Of a stretch of 64,000 bases of DNA, positions 55,639 to 64,000 are shown piece after piece. The notes under the pieces were generated by a model, which searched no databases, was not told the origin of the DNA, and saw only the letters and a list, made by a program, of their open reading frames with translations. The stretch spans positions 372,001 to 436,000 of the forward strand of contig JAGYKJ010000007.1 of the NCBI GenBank assembly GCA_018401755.1. Reading direction: 5' to 3'. The stretch's first letter is position 1; each line of letters begins with the position of its first letter. Both the position numbers and the translations under genes were made by a program. The stretch comes from Litorivicinus sp. (GTDB lineage Bacteria > Pseudomonadota > Gammaproteobacteria > Pseudomonadales > Litorivicinaceae).

Positions 55639-58600
55639 CTGGGTTCTGAGACGGCATCCAAAAGCGCAGATATCGGATGTTGCAGTGATTGTGCTGAGAG
55701 GCGTTTGACCTGTGAACGGCAGGAATAGCCGGTGGCAAGATAGGTCACGTCTGATCGCGCTTCCACTTTCGGCTGCCAACTTTGACTATAAATCACTCGA
55801 GAGGTCTGTTGATGCTGAGTCTCATGGCCATACGTTCCCGCCATTCCACAACAGCCGACCTGCTCTAGATCGAGTCGGTGACCAGCCAGCGCAAACAGCG
55901 TTTGCCAGTCTTTCAATGTGGTTTGGGCCATGGTCGCCTCGGTACAGTGCGCGAGTAGACTAAAGCGTCGAACAGGAAGGCGCGTTGTGAGTGTGAGCTC
56001 TGCTTGACGGCTCATCAGGAATTCTTGAATCAGAAAAACGTTCGGGGGGTTCAGGCCTGACTCGAGATATTCTGAGCGATATGTCAGCGTCATGGATGGA
56101 TCGATTCCGACTAAGGGTATCCCCAAGACATCGAGACGATTGAGCACACGAACCTGTTTGTCAGCAACTCGTTGGAACCAACCGAGAAAGCCATGTACGT
56201 GCAACGGTTTTCCATTAGCGCGGAAGGGCAGCACAGTTGGCTCAAACCCACTGAGTTTGAGTAGGCGGAGCACATCGATTAATAAAGATGTTTCAAAGTA
56301 ACTGGTAAATGCATCCTGGACGATCACGACTTGGCGCGCGAAACGGTCAGGGTCCGTCTTTGCCAGGGCCTCTAAGTGATCGAGTTTAGTGACTGCAAAC
56401 CCGGCCTCGACAGCGGCGCGATGCGGATCTACGCCGGTGAGACGAGGCGAATCAATCATGCCGAGTCGTTTAAGAACGGCGCGTCCAATCCGACCGTCAA
56501 TGGCCCCATTGTAGAGTGCTGGCACCTGCGCTGCGAAGGGGACTACGAACTCAAGTGTACTGATCAGCCAATCCTTCACAGGACGGGCATAACGGGTGTG
56601 ATAGGCCTGTAAAAACTGAGCACGGAAGGTGGGCACACTGACTTTAATCGGGCATTGACCTGCGCAGGACTTACAGGCGAGGCAACCGGACATGGCGTCG
56701 TAAACCTCATGACTAAAGTCAGGTTGCGAATCCCGGCGCATCGAATTCCAGACAGTCATGGGAAAATCAAGAATTTGCGACGCGATGCCAGCTTGGGGAA
56801 GGGCGGGTACGCCTTCATCGGATAAGCGCGTGACCCACTCGCGCATCAGACCTGCGCGCCCTTTTGGGGTGTGTTTTCGATCACGCGTGCCCTTCCAACT
56901 TGGACACATACGATCATCAAACTCGTAGTTGTGGCACGCGCCATTGCCATTGCAGGTCATGGCTGTTGAGGCTGCCTCTGTCAGCGCTGGATTGACTCGT
57001 CGATCGCGGGCGCCACGCAATGGGACGGCATCCAACTTCAACAGGTCGATGCTTTGGTCTGGGGCAGCAATTTTCCCTGGATTGAGTCGATTCTCGGGAT
57101 CGAACAGTGCCTTCACCTCACAAATCACAGGGTAGAGGTCCCCGAAAAACAAAGGTGCATATTCGGATCGAACGCCTTTTCCATGTTCGCCCCAGAGAAG
57201 CCCATGATATTTATGGGTCAGTTGAACCACCGCGTCGGTGATCGTGCGCACCATGGCGATTGCGTCTGGATCCTTGAGGTCGAGAGCAGGGCGCACATGT
57301 AAGACGCCAGCATCCACGTGACCAAACATGCCGTATTGCAGGCCATGGCTATCGAGCAAATCGCGGAACTCTGCAATGTAGGGCGCAAGGTTCTCCGGCG
57401 GAACGCAGGTATCCTCCACAAAGGCGACTGGCTTTTTAGTCCCGGCGGTACCACCGAGTAGACCGACAGCACGCTTTCGCATTGCCCAGATTTGATTAAC
57501 TTGGGTATGTCCGCGCGCCACTGTGTGAGCAAATGATCGCCCACCGTCTGCGGCGATGCCAGACAGGTAAGCGCTAAATTCATCGACCTTGATGGCCAGG
57601 GATTCCGTATCAAAGGCTGTGAATTCGACCAAGTTAATTCCCGAGAGCGTCTTCTCATGTGCGGGGAAAAACGCCTTTACCTGATCCCAAATGAAGTCCT
57701 TCATGGCCAGATTGAGCACGTTGGAGTCCACGGTTTCGATGGAGGTTGCGCCGTGGGTCATGAGTGTCCGCGCATCAAGCAGGGCATCCATGAAGCTTTC
57801 ATACTGAACTGCAACCAACGCAACTTCTGTGGGTAAGGGCTCAAGACCAATCACCGCCTCAGTCACAATTGCTAAGGTCCCTTCGGAGCCGCACAGCACG
57901 CTATTGACATCCAAGCGTCCGTCATCGGTCCTTAGGTGCGCGAGATCATATCCAGTCAGGCAACGATTGAGCGTTGGAAAGGCAGCTTTGACTGCATCAT
58001 GATGTGTGACATCGATCTGATGCAACGCAGATGCCAAACGGAATTCCGCTGAGTCTTGGGGGAACGCTTGCCATTGTGCATCGGCCCATGGACGCGTTGT
58101 GATGCATTCGCCGGTGACTAAGATTGCAGTCAATGCATGCACGTGATCCCGCGTTTTGCCGTACCGCACGGACCCCTGTCCTGAGGCGTCTGTATTGATC
58201 ATTCCGCCGATGGTGGCTCGATTGGAGGTAGATAGATCTGGAGCGAAGAACAGTCCAGCAGATCGTATTTGGGCATTAAGATGATCCTTCACGGCGCCTG
58301 CCTGCACGCGCGCCCAGCGCTCGTCAAGATTGATCTCTAGAATTTGATTCATGTGTCGTGATAGATCGATCATGACGCCAGCCCCCAACGACTGGCCGTT
58401 AGTCCCGGTACCGCCGCCGCGTGGATAGAGATTGAGATGCGCAAAGTCTGGCTCACGGCGGACAGTCATGATTCGCTGAACATCAGCGGTGTGTTTGGGA
58501 AAGCAGACGGCATCTGGCGTGATTTGGTAAATACTGTTGTCTGTGCCTAAGACAGTTCGCGTCGCATCGTCACTTGCCAATTCTCCCTCGAATCCAGCCA

Positions 58601-58670
58601 ATTCAAGGGCGTGCAAAAAAGCGCCAATCGCAGCGTCCTCAGGTGGGCGAGGGGGCAACAGTGGGATCAT
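55635..58670 (-). CDS. ydiJ: FAD- and Fe-S-dependent D-2-hydroxyacid dehydrogenase, YdiJ type
   Basis: 1011 residues, near the 1018 of E. coli YdiJ, reported to act on D-2-hydroxyglutarate. The N-terminal FAD-binding type 4 domain has TDNSIYQITPDAVCFPKHTA, LYPRGGGTGTNGQSLGAGVM, LSTSNRATIGGMINTDASGQ and CGSEGTLAIVTEAVIGLEPL. The FAD oxidase C domain has FGHVDAGVLHVRP. A ferredoxin-like Fe-S domain carries CLACKSCAGQCPIKVSVPT near 665. A C-terminal CCG-like domain has VGCCGMAGTYGHE. Divergent from ycgN. Confidence 0.93.
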   Translation of the reverse strand: MIPLLPPRPPEDAAIGAFLHALELAGFEGELASDDATRTVLGTDNSIYQITPDAVCFPKHTADVQRIMTVRREPDFAHLNLYPRGGGTGTNGQSLGAGVMIDLSRHMNQILEINLDERWARVQAGAVKDHLNAQIRSAGLFFAPDLSTSNRATIGGMINTDASGQGSVRYGKTRDHVHALTAILVTGECITTRPWADAQWQAFPQDSAEFRLASALHQIDVTHHDAVKAAFPTLNRCLTGYDLAHLRTDDGRLDVNSVLCGSEGTLAIVTEAVIGLEPLPTEVALVAVQYESFMDALLDARTLMTHGATSIETVDSNVLNLAMKDFIWDQVKAFFPAHEKTLSGINLVEFTAFDTESLAIKVDEFSAYLSGIAADGGRSFAHTVARGHTQVNQIWAMRKRAVGLLGGTAGTKKPVAFVEDTCVPPENLAPYIAEFRDLLDSHGLQYGMFGHVDAGVLHVRPALDLKDPDAIAMVRTITDAVVQLTHKYHGLLWGEHGKGVRSEYAPLFFGDLYPVICEVKALFDPENRLNPGKIAAPDQSIDLLKLDAVPLRGARDRRVNPALTEAASTAMTCNGNGACHNYEFDDRMCPSWKGTRDRKHTPKGRAGLMREWVTRLSDEGVPALPQAGIASQILDFPMTVWNSMRRDSQPDFSHEVYDAMSGCLACKSCAGQCPIKVSVPTFRAQFLQAYHTRYARPVKDWLISTLEFVVPFAAQVPALYNGAIDGRIGRAVLKRLGMIDSPRLTGVDPHRAAVEAGFAVTKLDHLEALAKTDPDRFARQVVIVQDAFTSYFETSLLIDVLRLLKLSGFEPTVLPFRANGKPLHVHGFLGWFQRVADKQVRVLNRLDVLGIPLVGIDPSMTLTYRSEYLESGLNPPNVFLIQEFLMSRQAELTLTTRLPVRRFSLLAHCTEATMAQTTLKDWQTLFALAGHRLDLEQVGCCGMAGTYGHETQHQQTSRVIYSQSWQPKVEARSDVTYLATGYSCRSQVKRLSAQSLQHPISALLDAVSEPS

Positions 58671-58761
58671 TCGACGCTCCTATATGCGAAACACAAATAC
58701 TCGCATACAGTGGTTACGAATTCACCGGAAACCAAGCCCATTGGACAAGAAGAGGTCAGTT

Positions 58762-59214
58762 GTGTCATCACCAGACGTATTGCCATTTTGGCAAACCAAG
58801 ACCTTGGATGCGATGACTGATTCTGAGTGGGAATCGCTTTGTGATGGTTGTGGACTGTGCTGTTTGCACAAGTTTGAAGATGAGGATACCGGTGAGGTGG
58901 AATTCACCTGTGTGGGCTGTCAATACCTCAGCGCATCGCGGAGTTGCCAGGTGTATTCGGACCGTACAGAACGTGTCGATGGCTGCTTGAATGTCCGGAC
59001 GTTATCTCGCGATCAATATCACTGGCTACCAGACACCTGTGCGTATCGCCGGATTGATGCAGGATTACCCTTACCACTGTGGCATCCACTGCGAACTGGT
59101 TCGAGCGAAGCCATGGAAGCGGGTGGGTACTGTGTTGGGGACTGGATGCTCTCGGATGCTGAGGTCGATGTGGATACAGATTTCATCGTTCGCCTCCCAG
59201 TGAGTCGTAGCTAG
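58762..59214 (+). CDS. ycgN: YcgN family cysteine-rich protein (UPF0260)
   Basis: 150 residues from a GTG at 58762 with AGAGG six bases upstream. The product starts VLPFWQTKTLDAMTDSEWES and then LCDGCGLCCLHKFEDEDTGE; the closely spaced Cys residues and later CVGCQYLSASRSCQVY and WLPDTCAYRR suggest a metal cluster. The family function is unknown. The end overlaps the convergent hydrolase by four bases. Confidence 0.93.
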   Translation: MSSPDVLPFWQTKTLDAMTDSEWESLCDGCGLCCLHKFEDEDTGEVEFTCVGCQYLSASRSCQVYSDRTERVDGCLNVRTLSRDQYHWLPDTCAYRRIDAGLPLPLWHPLRTGSSEAMEAGGYCVGDWMLSDAEVDVDTDFIVRLPVSRS

Positions 59215-60047
59215 TCGGACGCTAAAAACTGCTTAATCGCTCGAATTTGACTGGTTGTATTGAGATATGGAGCATGCCCAGCATTCTTAAAATCAACACG
59301 TTGAACATTATTTCTAGACAGTCTCATCCGTTCTGCGATGGCGTCAGTTAGGAGATCTGAGGTCTCGCCTCGAATGACCAGTGTTGGACAGCTCATGGCT
59401 TCAAACCGTGCCCAAGCAAGCGCACTGTCGCGCGGCGGAACCCCGAAATGCTTGTTAATGTTTGGATCATAATGTGGTGTCCAGAGTCCATCGGCAGTCC
59501 GTCGGACGGAGGACACCGTCAATTGGGCCCATTCGTTGTCTGTGAGCGGCCCAAACGGCACATAGACCGCTCGAAAATGCGCCTCGGCTTCCTGTAATGA
59601 CGGGAAAATTGGAAGAATGCCGGTATAACTGGCGATACGATCGATTGCAGATTGAGGAACTTCCGGACCAATATCGTTTAAGACTAATGACCGAATCAGC
59701 TCAGGGCGCTGCTCGGCGACCAGCATGCCAATAATGCCTCCCATGCTCGTGCCGATCCAATCAACGGGCTTGGGCGCGGCAAAGTGCTCAATCATCAACT
59801 GAGCGAGATCTGTATAGGTTTCAAAGCGATACAGCTCAGGGGAAAGCCAGGCACTCAGCCCACGCCCCGGTGTGTCTGGTGCAATGACAAAATAGGTCGC
59901 ACACAAAGACTCCGCTAAGGTATTAAAATCGAGACTGTTCCGTGCAAATCCATGCCAGGCGATCAGAGGCTTTAACCCAGAGTGCCCCCAGGTTCGCACA
60001 GCGCACTCCATGCCATGAAGATCGAGTCGATGAAGGGCGCTGGTCAA
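59211..60047 (-). CDS. Alpha/beta hydrolase
   Basis: 278 residues of the alpha/beta-hydrolase fold. The oxyanion region is LIAWHGFARNSLDFNTLAE. The nucleophile elbow is VDWIGTSMGGIIGMLVAEQR with Ser near 101. The acid is in LVIRGETSDLLTDAIAE and the catalytic His in VDFKNAGHAPYL near 260. A cap insert lies between. It follows ppnP by four bases, so they are probably cotranscribed. Substrate unknown; unrelated in detail to the two hydrolase relics at 3.8-6.6 kb. Confidence 0.85.
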   Translation of the reverse strand: MTSALHRLDLHGMECAVRTWGHSGLKPLIAWHGFARNSLDFNTLAESLCATYFVIAPDTPGRGLSAWLSPELYRFETYTDLAQLMIEHFAAPKPVDWIGTSMGGIIGMLVAEQRPELIRSLVLNDIGPEVPQSAIDRIASYTGILPIFPSLQEAEAHFRAVYVPFGPLTDNEWAQLTVSSVRRTADGLWTPHYDPNINKHFGVPPRDSALAWARFEAMSCPTLVIRGETSDLLTDAIAERMRLSRNNVQRVDFKNAGHAPYLNTTSQIRAIKQFLASD

Positions 60048-60051
60048 CCGA

Positions 60052-60336
60052 TTAGCCAGCCAAATAGGTGCAGAGATAAGCAGTCATCTCAGTGGCTTCG
60101 CATTGAAAACGTTGATGCGCCGGTACATCGAAGGATTCACCTTCAGAGAATAACTGCGGCTCGTCATCGCCATCTCGCTGAATCACAAGGGTCCCTGAGA
60201 TCACCACCATGTGCTCATGTTGAGAGGTGGAAAACTCGTATCGGCCTGGATTCATCACGCCTACCGTATGATGTCCCGCGGCGTTGTCTAAACCGATTGA
60301 GAGAACATTATCGTCGAAGTAGTGGTTGACCTGCAT
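60052..60336 (-). CDS. ppnP: Pyrimidine/purine nucleoside phosphorylase PpnP
   Basis: A small cupin of 94 residues that phosphorolyses several nucleosides in E. coli. The sequence follows the family: VNHYFDDNVLSIGLD, HTVGVMNPGRYEFSTSQHEH, MVVISGTLVIQRDGDD and ESFDVPAHQRFQCEATEMTA, ending in YLCTYL. GAGG precedes the ATG. A Fur-box-like element lies about 40 bases upstream. Confidence 0.93.
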   Translation of the reverse strand: MQVNHYFDDNVLSIGLDNAAGHHTVGVMNPGRYEFSTSQHEHMVVISGTLVIQRDGDDEPQLFSEGESFDVPAHQRFQCEATEMTAYLCTYLAG

Positions 60337-60376
60337 GGGAGCTCCTCATCACGATTTGGTTGAACATCTTCTATTT

Positions 60377-60393
60377 AACATAATAATCATTAT
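60377..60393. promoter_or_regulatory. Fur-box-like element upstream of ppnP
   Basis: AACATAATAATCATTAT matches 13 of 17 central positions of the consensus ATAATGATAATCATTAT. It lies between DUF1330 and ppnP, 41 bases before the ppnP start. Such AT-rich matches can also arise by chance. Confidence 0.4.
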
Positions 60394-60398
60394 GCGCG

Positions 60399-60689
60399 TT
60401 ATGCATCGAGCGCCAAGAGGGTGAACTGACCAGCCTGTTCACGCAGCGCCAGTAAATCATGGTATGCATCCGACTCATACCAATCTAGACACGCAGACTC
60501 CGATGGGAATTCGAACAAGGCAACTTGTGAAAAGTCACCGAGATGATTTTCATCATCGAGCGTTAAACTCGCATTCGCCCGAAATTGTAACGAACCACCA
60601 TAGGGCTCGAGCGTTTCCGGAACACGTGCGCGATATTCGCTAAACAACACGCTATTCTTAATCCGAATTAACGCAATCATATGGATCAT
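60399..60689 (-). CDS. DUF1330 family protein
   Basis: 96 residues of a ferredoxin-like (dimeric alpha-beta barrel) fold: MIALIRIKNSVLFSEYRARV, then PETLEPYGG, FSQVALFEFPSESACLDWYE and SDAYHDLLALRE fit DUF1330. GAGGAG upstream supports the ATG at 60689. Divergent from the glycosylase gene with almost no spacer, so the two translation starts nearly touch. Function unknown. Confidence 0.88.
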   Translation of the reverse strand: MIHMIALIRIKNSVLFSEYRARVPETLEPYGGSLQFRANASLTLDDENHLGDFSQVALFEFPSESACLDWYESDAYHDLLALREQAGQFTLLALDA

Positions 60690-60691
60690 GA

Positions 60692-61324
60692 GTGGAGTCT
60701 CCTCATTTTACGATGTCTGCTCAGATGGCACTCAACGCACATCTCCATCTAATCAAGGTGATGCCAAAAAAGCTATCCCTAATGATCGCATCACTTGGGC
60801 CGATCGAGATCCCGCATCGGTATGGGGATGATCCACGGGATGGATTGGTCGGCGTCGTCATTGGGCAGCAAGTGTCGGCACAGGCGGCGCGCGCGATTCG
60901 CGAGCGTGTGTTTACTTCGTTTGCCAGTCGAGAGGCCCTGTATGCGGCAGCACAACGTGGCCAGCTTGACGCACATGGTCTTTCTAAAGCGAAGCAAAAA
61001 ACGATTCAATTCATCAGCTTATTGAGTGATATTAAATTCTCTCAATGGCAAAACCTAGCTTATCCGCAGCGACTGACCGAGATGACGCAGGTCCCTGGCA
61101 TTGGTCCATGGACGGTTGCAATGTGGTCGATGTTTGTCTGCCAAGATCCGGACTGTTGGTCTGATGGCGATCTTATTTTGCGGACACGGATGGACGGTCT
61201 TGCACAGGAGGCTCAAATTAATCGTCAGCAGATGTTGCGTCAGGCAGAGCCTTATCGCACCTATTTGGCGCTGTACCTTTGGACATTCAAAGATCAACTC
61301 CCTCGGGAGAGCACGACCCCTTGA
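60692..61324 (+). CDS. DNA-3-methyladenine glycosylase II-like (AlkA/HhH-GPD)
   Basis: Removes alkylated bases from DNA. About 210 residues, a glycosylase core without the extra N-terminal domain of E. coli AlkA. LVGVVIGQQVSAQAARAIRE is near 52. The helix-hairpin-helix is QVPGIGPWTVAMWSMFVC near 137, followed by the catalytic Asp in CWSDGDLILRT. The start is uncertain: GTG 60692, ATG 60713 or ATG 60725. The 3' end overlaps the convergent ogt gene by 31 bases. Confidence 0.88.
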   Translation: MESPHFTMSAQMALNAHLHLIKVMPKKLSLMIASLGPIEIPHRYGDDPRDGLVGVVIGQQVSAQAARAIRERVFTSFASREALYAAAQRGQLDAHGLSKAKQKTIQFISLLSDIKFSQWQNLAYPQRLTEMTQVPGIGPWTVAMWSMFVCQDPDCWSDGDLILRTRMDGLAQEAQINRQQMLRQAEPYRTYLALYLWTFKDQLPRESTTP

Positions 61325-61782
61325 TCAGTCACGGCCCAGCCCTCTCGTGTGAGCAGTTTTATCTTCAGATCGATACCCCAGGCATACCCTCCCAACCCTT
61401 GATTGCGTCGTATGACCCGATGACAGGGAATCAAAACGGCGCAGGGATTTGATCCACAGGCATTGGCCACAGCGCGAGTCGCGCGAGGATTGCCCACCTG
61501 CTCTGCCAACACCGAATAGGTCAGCAATTGGCCGCGGGGAATGGTCCGTAAAGCGTGCCAAATCGTCTGTTGAAATGCACTTCCTTGCAAAGCAATGGGT
61601 AGGTCGAGAGCGTCAGATCGACCATCTAAGCAGTCCTGAATCTCCGCATAGACGGCCTTTGGAAACTTGCGCGCGGTGTCGCCGAGAGTCTCTGATTGAA
61701 GGAACTCAATCCGCGTGACGGCACATCCATTCCAGTGCGCGGTCACAGCGCCGAGAGGGCTCATGAACCAAGCTTGCATCAT
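61294..61782 (-). CDS. ogt: Methylated-DNA-protein-cysteine methyltransferase
   Basis: A suicide enzyme that takes methyl groups from O6-methylguanine. About 162 residues. The C-terminal domain has GSAFQQTIWHALRTIPRGQL and YSVLAEQVGNPRATRAVANA. The acceptor Cys is in VLIPCHRVIR, followed by GLGGYAWGIDLKIKLL. The start at ATG 61782 overlaps the stop of the upstream small gene (ATGA), with GAGGG before it. It pairs convergently with an alkyl-base glycosylase. Confidence 0.94.
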   Translation of the reverse strand: MMQAWFMSPLGAVTAHWNGCAVTRIEFLQSETLGDTARKFPKAVYAEIQDCLDGRSDALDLPIALQGSAFQQTIWHALRTIPRGQLLTYSVLAEQVGNPRATRAVANACGSNPCAVLIPCHRVIRRNQGLGGYAWGIDLKIKLLTREGWAVTDQGVVLSRGS

Positions 61783-61958
61783 TGCCCTCGCGTTGGCGGC
61801 GCAAATGTACAGATGGCACCGCTGCCTCCGGATGTCGACCCCCATGCGATCGGATCTGGGGCACGGTAAGGGTCGGGCGCCGCGCCAAGTAACCAGTCCC
61901 CACTGATGACGATCATCAGCCAAAGCATGGCGAGTCCAATGCCAGCACGGCGGGTCAT
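61779..61958 (-). CDS. 59-residue membrane-anchored small protein
   Basis: The product begins MTRRAGIGLAMLWLMIVISG, then DWLLGAAPDPYRAPDPIAWG and a Gly/Ser-rich end with one Cys (GSGAICTFAPPTRGQ). One N-terminal hydrophobic helix could be a membrane anchor or a signal peptide. AAGGGG precedes the ATG. It overlaps the transporter stop by ATGA and the ogt start by ATGA, so it is coupled on both sides. I do not recognise a family. Real expression is inferred from the overlaps and the ribosome site. Confidence 0.6.
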   Translation of the reverse strand: MTRRAGIGLAMLWLMIVISGDWLLGAAPDPYRAPDPIAWGSTSGGSGAICTFAPPTRGQ

Positions 61959-63046
61959 ATTATCCCCTTGGGCACGGCGCATTGCCACAGCCAGTCGCGA
62001 GCACTGACCCCTCCGATAGAACCAATGAAGGCGGCGATGAGCCATATCCATCCATGTAAGCTGCCTGAGGCGATGCCACTAAATAAGGCGCCGACATTGC
62101 ATCCAAACGCGAGACGGGACGAGATGCCGAGCGCCAATCCTGCAGCCAGGATCGCGCCATAGAACCACCATTGCACAGACGGGCGAAGCGCGGTCTGTTC
62201 TGCGCCCTTCCATGCTGCTAAGGCGGCTCCAGCGATTAATCCAAAGTCGGTGAGCGATGTGGTGTCTGTCAGCACAGACTGTGACAGTGCCTGGGCGTTG
62301 ATTGGGTGTATCCAAAAGTCTGCAGTGCTGGGATCCCAGCCAAGCCCTGTCGCGAATTTGGCCGCCCATAGTCCGAGTCCATAGACCACACCCCAGGGTT
62401 GCCCTGCGATGACGACATGCAAGCTAGCCAATACGGCAACACCGACAGCGGCAATCAGAAGCTGCTTATTCCATCGTGCCGTGCCCTGCCCGCGAGTCGC
62501 CCACGCGGCTAACCCAATAAGGCCGACCACGGTGATCACGAGACTTGGTGCGACCCCAAAGGTCTCTGGGAGTGACACAGTGATGTGGGTGGTGTTGATG
62601 ATCGCGAGCGGCAGGATTAATGTGCCCAGAAAGCTACCCACACAGAATGCAGGCAGTGCAACCAATGCAATGAGATTTCCAGATCCCGCGTTGACTAGCG
62701 TCCCTGATCCGCACCCGAGGATCAGTTGCATGGCAAAGCCAAAGATCAACGCGCCTAAGATCATCGTGACTGACACTGGCGCGATTGCGCCGATTAAGGA
62801 TGACGATTGGGCAATCAAGGGCTGGATGATAATTGCGGTCAAACCAATCGCGACACACTGGGCAAGAACCCCCTGCCCTTGCCGTTCTCGAATGAGGCGC
62901 CGCCAAGGACCGGCGAAGCCGAACCCAAATCGTTCCAAGATAAATCCAATACCCAACCCAACCAGAGCGGTCAGTGAATAGCGAACGCCCGCCATAATAG
63001 CGAGCGCTCCCAGAAGAATCACGATCAGACCGACACGAAGAATCAT
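61955..63046 (-). CDS. YeeE/YedE family transporter, probable thiosulfate uptake
   Basis: 363 residues with about ten membrane helices (PF04143). The two family motifs around conserved Cys are LILGCGSGTLVNAGSGN near 110 and LAFGCNVGALFSGIASGSLH near 310. A further Cys is in LVALPAFCVGSF. E. coli YeeE (TsuA) imports thiosulfate with such cysteines. A rhodanese gene 36 bases upstream in the same direction supports thiosulfate as substrate. Confidence 0.88.
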   Translation of the reverse strand: MILRVGLIVILLGALAIMAGVRYSLTALVGLGIGFILERFGFGFAGPWRRLIRERQGQGVLAQCVAIGLTAIIIQPLIAQSSSLIGAIAPVSVTMILGALIFGFAMQLILGCGSGTLVNAGSGNLIALVALPAFCVGSFLGTLILPLAIINTTHITVSLPETFGVAPSLVITVVGLIGLAAWATRGQGTARWNKQLLIAAVGVAVLASLHVVIAGQPWGVVYGLGLWAAKFATGLGWDPSTADFWIHPINAQALSQSVLTDTTSLTDFGLIAGAALAAWKGAEQTALRPSVQWWFYGAILAAGLALGISSRLAFGCNVGALFSGIASGSLHGWIWLIAAFIGSIGGVSARDWLWQCAVPKGII

Positions 63047-63082
63047 AGGTAGAGTGTGCTTCCTGACTGTTGTTGGCGTCCT

Positions 63083-64000
63083 TTAATTTGCGAGCTCGTT
63101 AAACCATTTTTTGGTTTTCAACACGGCAAACTGGATCGCTGATGGCACATTATCCATGCGTGAGTCGGTATTTGACCAGGCCACGATGGATTCTGCATAG
63201 AGCTTGACGTCGGGCACTTGGGCGACTTCGCTTAACACAAACCAATTGGTTGCTGCCCAGTGTCCAGTGTTGCAATAACTGATTGTATTGGCGGTATCCA
63301 GTCCGTTGGCCTTGACGATTTCCACAACCTCACCTTGCGCTTTTAAAAAAGGAGACTTGGGTGCGAAGAATGCGTCAAATGCCAAATTGTCTGCACCAGG
63401 CAGTGCGCCGGGCTTGCTGGCAGCACCATGCCATGCTTTGCCATTAAAGAAGTCGGCAGGACGTGCGTCGAGTAATCGTGTTCCCGGATTTTGTGTCTCG
63501 GCTTGCACATCTGCAGTTGAGGCATACCACTGATTGTTAAATACAAGTGTTGGGGATGTCGCCAGTACCTGAGGCACCCCTGAGGCCATCGCGAATCCGG
63601 CACTTTGATAGGCTTTGACCCCGCCATTTAGGACCGCCAAATTTTCGAAACCAACGGATTTAAGCGTCCAGTACACGCGCGCCGCAGCCCCAAAATCTGA
63701 GCTGTTTTTTCCTTCATGTGCAACCACGACTGAATCACTGAGATCCAGGCCTGCAGCACCGAAAATGGCCGCCAGTTGCGTTAACTCAGGTAATTTCCCT
63801 GGGTTTTCTGCAGGCCCACGGAATTTCCCGTACGGAATCTGGACGGATCCCGTGATGTGCGCTTGCGCGAACGCTTTTACGTCACCGCGAATATCGACGA
63901 TCTTGACCGCCTGCTGTTGTACCAGGGCGTCTAAATCCGAAGCCTCGATGATTGGTGACAGGGTTGCCGCCTGCGTCAAAGAGACAGAGGTGACAACGGC
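63083..64000 (-). CDS. Exported double-rhodanese thiosulfate sulfurtransferase (partial, start outside window)
   Basis: Transfers sulfane sulfur from thiosulfate to an acceptor. The frame stays open to the window edge; its first visible residues AVVTSVSLTQAATLSPIIEA look like the end of a signal peptide, so the true start is upstream. Domain 1 (about residues 10-130) has KIVDIRGDVKAFAQAHITGS without a catalytic Cys. Domain 2 has RLLDARPADFFNGK and the active loop ISYCNTGHWAATNWF. First visible gene of an operon with the YeeE-type transporter. Confidence 0.92.
   Translation of the reverse strand, partial: AVVTSVSLTQAATLSPIIEASDLDALVQQQAVKIVDIRGDVKAFAQAHITGSVQIPYGKFRGPAENPGKLPELTQLAAIFGAAGLDLSDSVVVAHEGKNSSDFGAAARVYWTLKSVGFENLAVLNGGVKAYQSAGFAMASGVPQVLATSPTLVFNNQWYASTADVQAETQNPGTRLLDARPADFFNGKAWHGAASKPGALPGADNLAFDAFFAPKSPFLKAQGEVVEIVKANGLDTANTISYCNTGHWAATNWFVLSEVAQVPDVKLYAESIVAWSNTDSRMDNVPSAIQFAVLKTKKWFNELAN

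Overview
The window comes from the chromosome of a gammaproteobacterium with a Pseudomonadales/Oceanospirillales-like gene order. The strings tig-clpP-clpX-lon-hupB-ppiD and rnhA-dnaQ with mltD-gloB and a methyltransferase, and pyrD-rmf-rlmKL, match the Pseudomonas arrangement as I recall it. The long C-terminal tail of the ribosome modulation factor is also Pseudomonas-like. The species cannot be fixed from this sequence alone. Most of the window is densely packed core genome with short overlaps between genes.

Layout. 1-1722: the 5' end of a DAHP synthase gene, tRNA-Val and tRNA-Asp with promoter and terminator, a fasciclin-domain protein, the C-terminal stub of a second DUF1853 gene, and a second tRNA-Asp. 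1736-10456: a decayed accessory region with an internally deleted IS481-family element, a broken ISL3-family transposase, two tandem broken alpha/beta-hydrolase genes, and a tripartite tricarboxylate transporter locus (tctA and tctC broken, tctB nearly intact). About 600 bases without a recognisable gene follow. 10457-24677: alternative oxidase, intact DUF1853, nadK, DUF1315, pepN, the large NAD-dependent glutamate dehydrogenase, a hemerythrin-like remnant, pyrD, rmf and rlmKL. 24541-31329: a photolyase / FAD oxidoreductase / DUF1365 / cyclopropane-fatty-acid-synthase-like / DUF2878 operon of the light- and singlet-oxygen-stress type, a small membrane protein and a frameshifted renalase-like gene.

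31408-40279: nfuA-miaE, ppiB-lpxH, cysS, a tRNA-Pro/Arg/His cluster behind a strong promoter, and a metal module (znuA-DUF2946-like-PCuAC facing znuCB), then an MscS channel. 40429-55638: tRNA-Leu, trigger factor and the ClpXP/Lon/HU/PpiD protein-quality block, sohB-rnhA-dnaQ-nudC, fabI-gloB-mltD on the other strand, and a methyltransferase. 55635-64000: a YdiJ-type D-2-hydroxyacid dehydrogenase, ycgN, a hydrolase, ppnP, DUF1330, a convergent alkylation-repair pair (AlkA-like glycosylase and Ogt), a 59-residue membrane protein, a YeeE/YedE thiosulfate-type transporter and a double-rhodanese sulfurtransferase running off the window.

I saw no CRISPR array, prophage, integrase or obviously new multi-gene system. 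The most unusual parts are the decayed island beside a duplicated tRNA-Asp, the tandem hydrolase relics, two single-base frameshifts in otherwise healthy genes (both in homopolymers, so possibly sequencing errors), and a translationally coupled small protein in the thiosulfate operon.
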